NCBI GenBank assembly: GCA_038049695.1
Contig: CP142461.1
Coordinates: 27,349,001-27,413,000 of the forward strand
Source: Cinnamomum chago
Lineage: Eukaryota > Streptophyta > Magnoliopsida > Laurales > Lauraceae
Direction: 5' to 3'
DNA: 64,000 bases
The notes beneath the pieces were generated by a model that made no database searches, was not told the DNA's origin, and was given only the letters and a program-made list of their open reading frames with translations. Below, piece by piece: positions 50,697 to 60,552 of the stretch. Every line of letters begins with the position of its first letter. Positions within the stretch are counted from its first letter, which is position 1. The position numbers and the translations under genes were made by a program.

Positions 50697-53600
50697 AGAA
50701 TCTCTTCAATTGGATTTCGAGGCGTAAGACTAGAGTACGACACTTGAAACCCTATTTCCTATTAAAGCCTGATCCTAGAGTTTTCTAGAAGGAGTATTTC
50801 CACCGAGGGTCGCATGAAACACATAGTAGAGTCAACAGTTTCGCATATATACATTGATTGTGTTTTCGTGCAAAGGTTTCGTACAACGCGCCTGAAGTTC
50901 GGGTTTTAGCGTTTTCAGACGTAAAACTTCATGAAGTGTTTACCAAACCCAAGATTCACCCGACACCAGTTTCAAACCGAAAAGAATCTCGAAATAACCT
51001 ACAGTGCGCATCTCAGCCCAGAATCTCTTCAATTGGATTTCGAGGCGTAAGACTAGAGTACGACACTTGAAACCCTTTTTTCTTTTAAAAATGGATCCCG
51101 TAGTTTTCTAGAAGGAGTATTTGGACCAAGAGTCGCATGAAACACATTGTAGAGTCAACAACTTCGTAAAGCTACATTCTTTGAGTTTTCATACAAACGT
51201 TCCGTATGACGCATCCGAAGTTCGACTTTTAGCCTTTTCAGTCACAGAACTCCCTGAAGTGTTCACAAAACCCAAGATTCACCCGAAACCCGTTTTAAAA
51301 CGAAAAGAATCTCGAAATAACCTACAATGCGCAACTCAGCCCCGAATCCTTTCAATTGGATTTCGAGGCGTAAGACTAGAGTACGACACTTGAAACCTTA
51401 TTTTCTATTAAAGCTCGATCCTAGAGTTTTCTAGAAGGAGTTTTTGCACCGAGGGTTGCGTGAAACACTTATTATAGTCAACAATTTCGCATAGATACAT
51501 TGATTGTGTTTTCAGGCAAAGGTTTCGTACAACGCGCCCGAAGTTCGGGTTTAGCCTTTTCAGACGTAAAACTTCCTGAAGTGTTTACCAAACCCAAGAT
51601 TCACATGTAACCCGTTTCAAACCGAAAAGAATCTCGAAATAACCTACAATGCACAACTCAGTCCAGAATCCTTTCAATTGGATTTCGAGGCGTAAGACTA
51701 GAGTACGACACTTGAAATCTTATTTCCTATTAAAGCCCGATCCTAGAGTTTTCTAGAAGGAGTATTTTTACCGAGGGTCGTATGAAACACATAGTATAGT
51801 CAACAATTTCGCTTAGATACAATGATTGTGTTTTCGTGCAGAGGTTTCGTACAACGCACCCGAAGTTCGGGTTTTAGCCTTTTTACACGTAAAACTTCCT
51901 AAAGCGTTTACCAAACCCAAGATTCACCCGAAACCCGTTTCAAACCGAAAAGAATATCGAATTAACCAACAATGCGCATCTCAGCCCAGAATCTTTTCAA
52001 TTGGATTTCGAGGCGTAAGACTAGAGTACGACACTTGAAACCCTTTTTTCTTTTAAAACTCGATCCCGGAGTTTTCTAGAAGAGGTATTTGGACCGAGAG
52101 TCGCAAGAAACACATAGTAGAGTTAACAACTTCGTAAAGCTACAATGATTGAGTTTTCCTACAGAAGTTCCGTACGACGCTTCCGAAGTTCGACTTTTTA
52201 GCCTTTTCAGTCACAGAACTCCCTGAAGTGTTTACAAAACCCAAGATTCACCCGAAAGCATTTTCAAACTGAAAAGAATCACGAAATAACCTACAATGCG
52301 CAACTCAGCCCAGAATCATTTCAATTGGATTTCGGGGCGTAAAACTAGAGTACAACACTTGAAACCTTATTTTTTATTAAAGCTCGATCCTAGAGTTCTC
52401 TAAAAGGAGTATTTGCACCGAGGGTCGCATGAAACACATAGTATAGTCAACAATTTCGCATAGATACATTGATTGTGTTTTCGCGTAGAGGTTTCGTACA
52501 ACATGCCCGAAGTTCGGGTTTTAACCTTTTCAGACGAAAAACTTCCTAAAGTGCTTACCAAGCCCAAGATTCACCCGAAACCCGTTGCAAACCGAAAAGA
52601 ATCTCGAAATAACCTACAATGTGCATCCCATCCCAGAATCTTTTCAATCGGATTCCGAGGCGTAAGAGTAAATTACGACACTTGAAACCCTTTTTTCTTT
52701 TAAAACACGATCGCGGAGTTTTCTAGGAGGCGTATTTGGACCGAGAGTCGCATGAAACACATAGTAGAGTCAACAACTTCGTAAAGTTACATTGATTCAC
52801 TTTTCATATAGAAGTTCCGTACGACGCTTCCGAAATTCGACTTTTTGCCTTTTCAGTCGCAGAACTCCCTGAAGTGTTTACCAATCTCAAGATTCACCCG
52901 AAACCCGTTTCAAACCGAAAATAATCTCGAAATAACCTACATTGCGAATTCAGCCCAGAATCTCTTCACTTGGATTTCAAGGCGTAAGACTAGAGTACGA
53001 CACTTCAAACCTTATTTTCTATTAAAGCTCGATCCTAGAGTTTTCTAGAAGGAGTATTTGCACTGAGGGTCGCATGAAACACATAGTATAGTCAACAATT
53101 TCGCATAGATACATTGATTGTGTTTTCGTGCAGAGGTTTCGTACAACGCGCTCGAAGTTCTAGTTTTAGCCGTTTCAATCGTAAAACTTCCTACAGTATT
53201 TCCCAAACGCACGATTCACCGGAAACCCATTTCAAACCGAAAAGAGTCTCGAAATAACCTATAATGCGCAACGCAGCCCAGAATCTCTTCAATTGGATTT
53301 CGAGGCGTAAGACTAGAGTACGACACTTGAAACCCTTTTTTCTTTTAAAACTCGATCGCGGAGTTTTCTAGAAGGAGTATTTGGACTGAGGGTCGAATGA
53401 AACACATAGTAGAGTCAAAAACTTCGTAAAGCTACATTGATTGAGTTTTCATACAGAAGTTCTGTACGATGCTTCCGAAGTTCGACTTTTAGCGTTTTCT
53501 AGAGGCAGAACTCCCTGAAGTGTTTACCAAACCCAAGATTCACCCGAAACCCGTTTCAAACCGAAATGAATCTCGAAATAACCTACAATGCGCAACTCAG

Positions 53601-53925
53601 ACCACAATCCTTTCAATAGGATTTCGAGGCGTAAGACTAGAGTACGGCACTTGAAACTTTATTTTCTATTAAAGCTCGATCCTTGAGTTTTCTAGAAGGA
53701 GTATTTGCACCGAGGGTCGTATGAAACATATAGTATAGTGAACAATTTCGCATAGATACATTGATTGTGTTTTCGTGCAGGGGTTTCGTACAACGCGCCC
53801 GAAGTTCGGGTTTTAGCCTTTTCAGACGTAAAACATCCTGAAGTGTTTACCAAACCCAAGATTCACATGAAACCCGTTTCAAACCGAAAAGAATCTCGAA
53901 ATAACCTACAATGCGCATCTCAGCC
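50697..53925 (+). repeat. HOR unit U16, 10-mer
   Basis: Standard 10-mer, haplotype K, m7 variant atcttttcaatcgg. I noticed no private variant. Confidence 0.94.
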
Positions 53926-56900
53926 AGAATCTCTTCAATTGGATTTCGAGGCGTAAGACTAGAGTACGACACTTGAAACCCTATTTCCTATTAAAGCCTG
54001 ATCCTAGAGTTTTCTAGAAGGAGTATTTCCACCGAGGGTCGCATGAAACACATAGTAGAGTCAACAGTTTCGCATATATACATTGATTGTGTTTTCGTGC
54101 AAAGGTTTCGTACAACGCGCCTGAAGTTCGGGTTTTAGCGTTTTCAGACGTAAAACTTCATGAAGTGTTTACCAAACCCAAGATTCACCCGACACCAGTT
54201 TCAAACCGAAAAGAATCTCGAAATAACCTACAGTGCGCATCTCAGCCCAGAATCTCTTCAATTGGATTTCGAGGCGTAAGACTAGAGTACGACACTTGAA
54301 ACCCTTTTTTCTTTTAAAAATGGATCCCGTAGTTTTCTAGAAGGAGTATTTGGACCAAGAGTCGCATGAAACACATTGTAGAGTCAACAACTTCGTAAAG
54401 CTACATTCTTTGAGTTTTCATACAAACGTTCCGTATGACGCATCCGAAGTTCGACTTTTAGCCTTTTCAGTCACAGAACTCCCTGAAGTGTTCACAAAAC
54501 CCAAGATTCACCCGAAACCCGTTTTAAAACGAAAAGAATCTCGAAATAACCTACAATGCGCAACTCAGCCCCGAATCCTTTCAATTGGATTTCGAGGCGT
54601 AAGACTAGAGTACGACACTTGAAACCTTATTTTCTATTAAAGCTCGATCCTAGAGTTTTCTAGAAGGAGTTTTTGCACCGAGGGTTGCGTGAAACACTTA
54701 TTATAGTCAACAATTTCGCATAGATACATTGATTGTGTTTTCAGGCAAAGGTTTCGTACAACGCGCCCGAAGTTCGGGTTTAGCCTTTTCAGACGTAAAA
54801 CTTCCTGAAGTGTTTACCAAACCCAAGATTCACATGTAACCCGTTTCAAACCGAAAAGAATCTCGAAATAACCTACAATGCACAACTCAGTCCAGAATCC
54901 TTTCAATTGGATTTCGAGGCGTAAGACTAGAGTACGACACTTGAAATCTTATTTCCTATTAAAGCCCGATCCTAGAGTTTTCTAGAAGGAGTATTTTTAC
55001 CGAGGGTCGTATGAAACACATAGTATAGTCAACAATTTCGCTTAGATACAATGATTGTGTTTTCGTGCAGAGGTTTCGTACAACGCACCCGAAGTTCGGG
55101 TTTTAGCCTTTTTACACGTAAAACTTCCTAAAGCGTTTACCAAACCCAAGATTCACCCGAAACCCGTTTCAAACCGAAAAGAATATCGAATTAACCAACA
55201 ATGCGCATCTCAGCCCAGAATCTTTTCAATTGGATTTCGAGGCGTAAGACTAGAGTACGACACTTGAAACCCTTTTTTCTTTTAAAACTCGATCCCGGAG
55301 TTTTCTAGAAGAGGTATTTGGACCGAGAGTCGCAAGAAACACATAGTAGAGTTAACAACTTCGTAAAGCTACAATGATTGAGTTTTCCTACAGAAGTTCC
55401 GTACGACGCTTCCGAAGTTCGACTTTTTAGCCTTTTCAGTCACAGAACTCCCTGAAGTGTTTACAAAACCCAAGATTCACCCGAAAGCATTTTCAAACTG
55501 AAAAGAATCACGAAATAACCTACAATGCGCAACTCAGCCCAGAATCATTTCAATTGGATTTCGGGGCGTAAAACTAGAGTACAACACTTGAAACCTTATT
55601 TTTTATTAAAGCTCGATCCTAGAGTTCTCTAAAAGGAGTATTTGCACCGAGGGTCGCATGAAACACATAGTATAGTCAACAATTTCGCATAGATACATTG
55701 ATTGTGTTTTCGCGTAGAGGTTTCGTACAACATGCCCGAAGTTCGGGTTTTAACCTTTTCAGACGAAAAACTTCCTAAAGTGCTTACCAAGCCCAAGATT
55801 CACCCGAAACCCGTTGCAAACCGAAAAGAATCTCGAAATAACCTACAATGTGCATCCCATCCCAGAATCTTTTCAATCGGATTCCGAGGCGTAAGAGTAA
55901 ATTACGACACTTGAAACCCTTTTTTCTTTTAAAACACGATCGCGGAGTTTTCTAGGAGGCGTATTTGGACCGAGAGTCGCATGAAACACATAGTAGAGTC
56001 AACAACTTCGTAAAGTTACATTGATTCACTTTTCATATAGAAGTTCCGTACGACGCTTCCGAAATTCGACTTTTTGCCTTTTCAGTCGCAGAACTCCCTG
56101 AAGTGTTTACCAATCTCAAGATTCACCCGAAACCCGTTTCAAACCGAAAATAATCTCGAAATAACCTACATTGCGAATTCAGCCCAGAATCTCTTCACTT
56201 GGATTTCAAGGCGTAAGACTAGAGTACGACACTTCAAACCTTATTTTCTATTAAAGCTCGATCCTAGAGTTTTCTAGAAGGAGTATTTGCACTGAGGGTC
56301 GCATGAAACACATAGTATAGTCAACAATTTCGCATAGATACATTGATTGTGTTTTCGTGCAGAGGTTTCGTACAACGCGCTCGAAGTTCTAGTTTTAGCC
56401 GTTTCAATCGTAAAACTTCCTACAGTATTTCCCAAACGCACGATTCACCGGAAACCCATTTCAAACCGAAAAGAGTCTCGAAATAACCTATAATGCGCAA
56501 CGCAGCCCAGAATCTCTTCAATTGGATTTCGAGGCGTAAGACTAGAGTACGACACTTGAAACCCTTTTTTCTTTTAAAACTCGATCGCGGAGTTTTCTAG
56601 AAGGAGTATTTGGACTGAGGGTCGAATGAAACACATAGTAGAGTCAAAAACTTCGTAAAGCTACATTGATTGAGTTTTCATACAGAAGTTCTGTACGATG
56701 CTTCCGAAGTTCGACTTTTAGCGTTTTCTAGAGGCAGAACTCCCTGAAGTGTTTACCAAACCCAAGATTCACCCGAAACCCGTTTCAAACCGAAATGAAT
56801 CTCGAAATAACCTACAATGCGCAACTCAGACCACAATCCTTTCAATAGGATTTCGAGGCGTAAGACTAGAGTACGGCACTTGAAACTTTATTTTCTATTA

Positions 56901-57154
56901 AAGCTCGATCCTTGAGTTTTCTAGAAGGAGTATTTGCACCGAGGGTCGTATGAAACATATAGTATAGTGAACAATTTCGCATAGATACATTGATTGTGTT
57001 TTCGTGCAGGGGTTTCGTACAACGCGCCCGAAGTTCGGGTTTTAGCCTTTTCAGACGTAAAACATCCTGAAGTGTTTACCAAACCCAAGATTCACATGAA
57101 ACCCGTTTCAAACCGAAAAGAATCTCGAAATAACCTACAATGCGCATCTCAGCC
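53926..57154 (+). repeat. HOR unit U17, 10-mer
   Basis: Last complete unit of the window, a standard 10-mer of haplotype K with the m7 variant atcttttcaatcgg. I noticed no private variant relative to U16. Confidence 0.94.
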
Positions 57155-58511
57155 AGAATCTCTTCAATTGGATTTCGAGGCGTAAGACTAGAGTACGACA
57201 CTTGAAACCCTATTTCCTATTAAAGCCTGATCCTAGAGTTTTCTAGAAGGAGTATTTCCACCGAGGGTCGCATGAAACACATAGTAGAGTCAACAGTTTC
57301 GCATATATACATTGATTGTGTTTTCGTGCAAAGGTTTCGTACAACGCGCCTGAAGTTCGGGTTTTAGCGTTTTCAGACGTAAAACTTCATGAAGTGTTTA
57401 CCAAACCCAAGATTCACCCGACACCAGTTTCAAACCGAAAAGAATCTCGAAATAACCTACAGTGCGCATCTCAGCCCAGAATCTCTTCAATTGGATTTCG
57501 AGGCGTAAGACTAGAGTACGACACTTGAAACCCTTTTTTCTTTTAAAAATGGATCCCGTAGTTTTCTAGAAGGAGTATTTGGACCAAGAGTCGCATGAAA
57601 CACATTGTAGAGTCAACAACTTCGTAAAGCTACATTCTTTGAGTTTTCATACAAACGTTCCGTATGACGCATCCGAAGTTCGACTTTTAGCCTTTTCAGT
57701 CACAGAACTCCCTGAAGTGTTCACAAAACCCAAGATTCACCCGAAACCCGTTTTAAAACGAAAAGAATCTCGAAATAACCTACAATGCGCAACTCAGCCC
57801 CGAATCCTTTCAATTGGATTTCGAGGCGTAAGACTAGAGTACGACACTTGAAACCTTATTTTCTATTAAAGCTCGATCCTAGAGTTTTCTAGAAGGAGTT
57901 TTTGCACCGAGGGTTGCGTGAAACACTTATTATAGTCAACAATTTCGCATAGATACATTGATTGTGTTTTCAGGCAAAGGTTTCGTACAACGCGCCCGAA
58001 GTTCGGGTTTAGCCTTTTCAGACGTAAAACTTCCTGAAGTGTTTACCAAACCCAAGATTCACATGTAACCCGTTTCAAACCGAAAAGAATCTCGAAATAA
58101 CCTACAATGCACAACTCAGTCCAGAATCCTTTCAATTGGATTTCGAGGCGTAAGACTAGAGTACGACACTTGAAATCTTATTTCCTATTAAAGCCCGATC
58201 CTAGAGTTTTCTAGAAGGAGTATTTTTACCGAGGGTCGTATGAAACACATAGTATAGTCAACAATTTCGCTTAGATACAATGATTGTGTTTTCGTGCAGA
58301 GGTTTCGTACAACGCACCCGAAGTTCGGGTTTTAGCCTTTTTACACGTAAAACTTCCTAAAGCGTTTACCAAACCCAAGATTCACCCGAAACCCGTTTCA
58401 AACCGAAAAGAATATCGAATTAACCAACAATGCGCATCTCAGCCCAGAATCTTTTCAATTGGATTTCGAGGCGTAAGACTAGAGTACGACACTTAAAACC
58501 CTTTTTTCTTT
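57155..58511 (+). repeat. HOR unit U18, 10-mer truncated by the LINE
   Basis: It contains m1 (57155-57477), m2 (57478-57800), m3* (57801-58122), mX (58123-58445) and the first 66 bp of m6. The satellite match stops at 58511, inside cccttttttctttt. Near the break it has cacttaaaaccc where other 10-mers have cacttgaaaccc. Confidence 0.93.
58495..58511 (+). other. Candidate left target-site duplication of the LINE
   Basis: The 17 bases AAAACCCTTTTTTCTTT directly precede the element and are preceded by TT, giving TT/AAAA (bottom strand TTTT/AA), the consensus nick site of L1-type endonucleases. Duplications in this family usually start with the A run and are about 7-20 bp. The right-hand copy should follow the poly(A) tail beyond the window, so the call is a prediction. 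Confidence 0.6.
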
Positions 58512-58696
58512 ATTTTTTCTCTAGTTCTTTATTTTTTCTCTAGTTCTTTATTTTTTCTCTGAGTTCTTTATTTTTTCTCTAGTTCTTTATTTTTTCTCTA
58601 GTTCTTTATTTTTTCTCTAGTTCTTTATTTTTTTCTCTAGTTCTTTATTTTTTCTCTGAGTTCTTTATTTTTTCTCTAGTTCTTTATTTTTTCTCT
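58512..58696 (+). repeat. T-rich minisatellite, 19-20-bp unit, ~9.6 copies, at the 5' end of the LINE
   Basis: Unit attttttctctagttcttt (19 bp), with 20-bp variants carrying ctctgagttc (58550-58569, 58647-58666) or one extra T (58627-58646). Units start at 58512, 58531, 58550, 58570, 58589, 58608, 58627, 58647, 58667 and 58686; the last is cut after ttctct. The repeat is unrelated to the 323-bp satellite except for a similar cttttttcttt at the junction. It may be part of the element's 5' UTR or may have grown at the insertion junction. Confidence 0.93.
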
Positions 58697-58746
58697 CCTC
58701 TTCCCTCTCTGGCGATTTTCTTCCTCTTCCTGGTTGGCGGCTCATC
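58686..58746 (+). promoter_or_regulatory. Pyrimidine-rich leader before ORF1 (possible internal promoter/5' UTR)
   Basis: The tract ttctctcctcttccctctct, and later ttcttcctcttcc, resembles the pyrimidine patches common near plant transcription starts. LINEs of this type need an internal promoter near their 5' end. I see no TATA box. The transcription start cannot be placed from sequence, so the regulatory role is inference. Confidence 0.4.
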
Positions 58747-60552
58747 ATGGATGGAGGGGATGCCTCCATTCCCTCTCACCATCTTCTTCTCTCTTCTAAT
58801 CCGATGCTAACAGAGCAGATCCGTTTGATGTTATCCTTTGCTGAGGAGCGAAGTGTTAAAGTTTCATTAATAAAGTCGTTTTTGAAGAAGCAGCAGGAAA
58901 ATTTTATTCCATTGGAAATCCCTCGCGATCTGATCCTCGAGGCAAAGATTCGGCTGGGTGATGATATAAAGGCCTCTGCTGCTCGTGTTGAAGCCATTCT
59001 TTCTCTCAAGTGTTCCCCTTCTGAGGAACTTCGGCGGCAGCAGATCCTACAGGTGGAGCAACATCTTGGCCGGATGTTGTCTGATGATGAACTTGAAGCA
59101 GTGGTGGTATCGTCTCCTCCCCGCGGTGATGGTGGTGATCCTGATCAAGTGCAACGTCTTCTGACTACTGTTACAGGTTTGGCTACATCAGATCTGAAAA
59201 ACCTGCAAGGTAAGGATGCTTTGGGTTCGTCTTCCTCATCAGATCCGAAATCTGTGCATGGCGATAATGCTACAGGGGTGAGTTCTTCGTCAGATCCGAA
59301 AAACATGCATGCTGGTGGGATGAATGAATCGTGGTCGTCATTGTTTCGTAAGCAAAATAATAGATCACGAGACTTGCATCGGAAAACTAATCCGTCTATA
59401 GACCCGAACCACCATATTGTGTTTGATGAGGAGGATACTTCCGCTGCAGTACAAAACTGGGGAAACTCCCTTGTGGGATATTTTATTGGTAACGCCCCTC
59501 CCATTACTGAGATCAAACTGAGTCTTTCAAAAGCCTGGAGATTGAAAGACTTAGAACTCATTCCCATGGCAGATGGGTTCATGCTATTCAAGTTTCATTC
59601 TTACGATGTGGGGCAACAGATATTGGATGAAGGTCCCTGGTTCGTCTATGGAAGACCATTGATCTTGCGACGATGGGCAGCGGATATCTCTATGTGCCGA
59701 GACAGTCTTGAGACTATACCTGTATGGGTTCGGCTTCCAAACCTTAACTTTTGCTTTCGATCAAATTCTGGACTTAGTAAAATTGCAAGTGTTATTGGAA
59801 ACCCTATTTGCATGGACCATGCAACTGCAGCAGGCACAAGATATGCGTTCGCTAGGATTTGTGTTGAAGTAGATGTGGATGCAGAGTTTCCTACAGAGCT
59901 GCGTATGAAATATAAGGAGAAAACCATTACACAGAAGATTGAATATGCGTGGAGACCTCATCCATGCAAAACATGCAGAACGTTCAATCATGGAGATTCT
60001 TCATGCCCACTTAAGACTACCCAGCAGAAGCCAAAGCAGGTCTGGATTCCAAAAAAACCTTCTTCAGGAGCGACTCCAATGGGTGATATTGCAGATAGTA
60101 ATGCAGAAGTTCCTGTAGGTGTAGGTGCACAGGAAGCAGGTGGTGATATTCCGGCAGGTGTGGTGCAACAAGAGACTATCTTGGAAACGTGGAATGTTGT
60201 TAAAGGCAAACGTAGTCCTGAAAGAGCTTCTTCTCCTGTCATGAAACAATCTGGATCCACCCAGAAAGTTACTGAGGATTCAAACAGGTTTCTTAGTTTA
60301 TCAAATCTTGAAGGGGACTCCTCGGTTGATGCTGAAGAGTTAGCTAAGACTACTGCTTTGGTTCTTCATAGAGCTCAGACAGATCTTGTTGAACCAGGAT
60401 CTGGACAAGGATCTAGTGCAGAACAGGCTATGATATCTTCTTCTTCTCGCCCACCTACTGGAAAGGTAGCAAAACAACACCAAAAGCAAAAACAAAGTAT
60501 GCCTGGTATCATCATAAAGGAGAGAGCACTCCTCAAGACTGGGTCTAAATGA
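58747..60552 (+). CDS. LINE ORF1 protein (DUF4283 and CCHC zinc knuckle), 601 aa
   Basis: This is the nucleic-acid-binding protein of the LINE, expected to coat the element RNA in a ribonucleoprotein. Residues 1-120 are largely helical and match nothing I recognise. Residues ~147-193 hold three imperfect copies of a Ser-rich repeat built on SSDPK(N/S). The stretch from ~233 (QNWGNSLVGYFIG) through GPWFVYGRPLILRRW (ending ~310) is typical of DUF4283 proteins, and the conserved segment continues to ~400. Residues 407-420 form a CX2CX4HX4C knuckle (C407, C410, H415, C420). The C-terminal ~180 residues are low-complexity, ending in a Lys/Gln-rich basic tail. The start ATG has A at -3 and G at +4, a good plant context. 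The frame is intact. Domain names come from family knowledge and no search was run. The stop TGA overlaps the probable ORF2 start. Confidence 0.93.
   Translation: MDGGDASIPSHHLLLSSNPMLTEQIRLMLSFAEERSVKVSLIKSFLKKQQENFIPLEIPRDLILEAKIRLGDDIKASAARVEAILSLKCSPSEELRRQQILQVEQHLGRMLSDDELEAVVVSSPPRGDGGDPDQVQRLLTTVTGLATSDLKNLQGKDALGSSSSSDPKSVHGDNATGVSSSSDPKNMHAGGMNESWSSLFRKQNNRSRDLHRKTNPSIDPNHHIVFDEEDTSAAVQNWGNSLVGYFIGNAPPITEIKLSLSKAWRLKDLELIPMADGFMLFKFHSYDVGQQILDEGPWFVYGRPLILRRWAADISMCRDSLETIPVWVRLPNLNFCFRSNSGLSKIASVIGNPICMDHATAAGTRYAFARICVEVDVDAEFPTELRMKYKEKTITQKIEYAWRPHPCKTCRTFNHGDSSCPLKTTQQKPKQVWIPKKPSSGATPMGDIADSNAEVPVGVGAQEAGGDIPAGVVQQETILETWNVVKGKRSPERASSPVMKQSGSTQKVTEDSNRFLSLSNLEGDSSVDAEELAKTTALVLHRAQTDLVEPGSGQGSSAEQAMISSSSRPPTGKVAKQHQKQKQSMPGIIIKERALLKTGSK
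60549..60552 (+). promoter_or_regulatory. ATGA stop/start overlap between ORF1 and ORF2
   Basis: The ORF1 stop TGA (60550-60552) overlaps an ATG (60549-60551) that opens ORF2 in the -1 frame, with a second in-frame ATG six bases later (60555). Such overlaps allow terminating ribosomes to restart on the next frame. That mechanism is known from other non-LTR elements and viruses, but it is inferred here. Confidence 0.6.

Larger units (their letters stand above)
1..58511 (+). repeat. Satellite DNA array, ~323-bp monomer, organised in 10-mer and 11-mer higher-order repeats
   Basis: The whole stretch is one head-to-tail tandem array without a gene or inserted element. A landmark such as aattggatttcgaggcgtaa recurs about every 323 bp. 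Monomers are 322, 323 or 324 bp and fall into two families. Family A has ttattttctattaaagctcg, tgcaccgaggg and agacgtaaaactt. Family B has cccttttttcttttaaaac, tggaccgagag and agtcgcagaactc. They alternate A-B, with an A-A step at each HOR boundary. The larger period is 3552 bp (11 monomers) or 3229 bp (10 monomers), and HOR copies differ at only a handful of positions while monomers inside a unit are clearly diverged. High HOR identity is the signature of recent homogenisation, as seen in centromeric satellites. Centromere function is inference; nothing here shows CENH3 binding. The left end lies outside the window and the right end is broken by the LINE. Confidence 0.97.

Noticed and set aside
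162-58496. Recurring open frames of 63-90 codons in nearly every satellite monomer, with similar predicted peptides (for example FTKPKIHPKPVSNRKE).
   Set aside because: The ones I checked open at TTG rather than ATG. The monomer length (323 bp) is not a multiple of three, so frames do not join between copies, and variants such as the missing base in m11 shift the frame without compensation. The similarity is simply that of the repeat. I see no splice-site or promoter evidence.
1-58511. CRISPR-like regular repetition.
   Set aside because: There are no short repeats separated by unique spacers; the whole 323-bp unit repeats, and the context is a eukaryotic satellite.
1-58511. The repeat structure as an assembly artefact.
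   Set aside because: Linked private variants form consistent blocks and each unit can be told apart in most cases, which argues for real order. Copy number of the nearly identical units U15-U17 still cannot be vouched for from sequence alone.
58505-58512. Insertion at the TTTT/AAAA of the m6 monomer (ctttt/aaaac) as the LINE target site.
   Set aside because: That nick would leave the AAAAC side as the duplicated left flank, but the satellite match stops before it. The upstream TT/AAAA at 58493-58498 explains the flank better.
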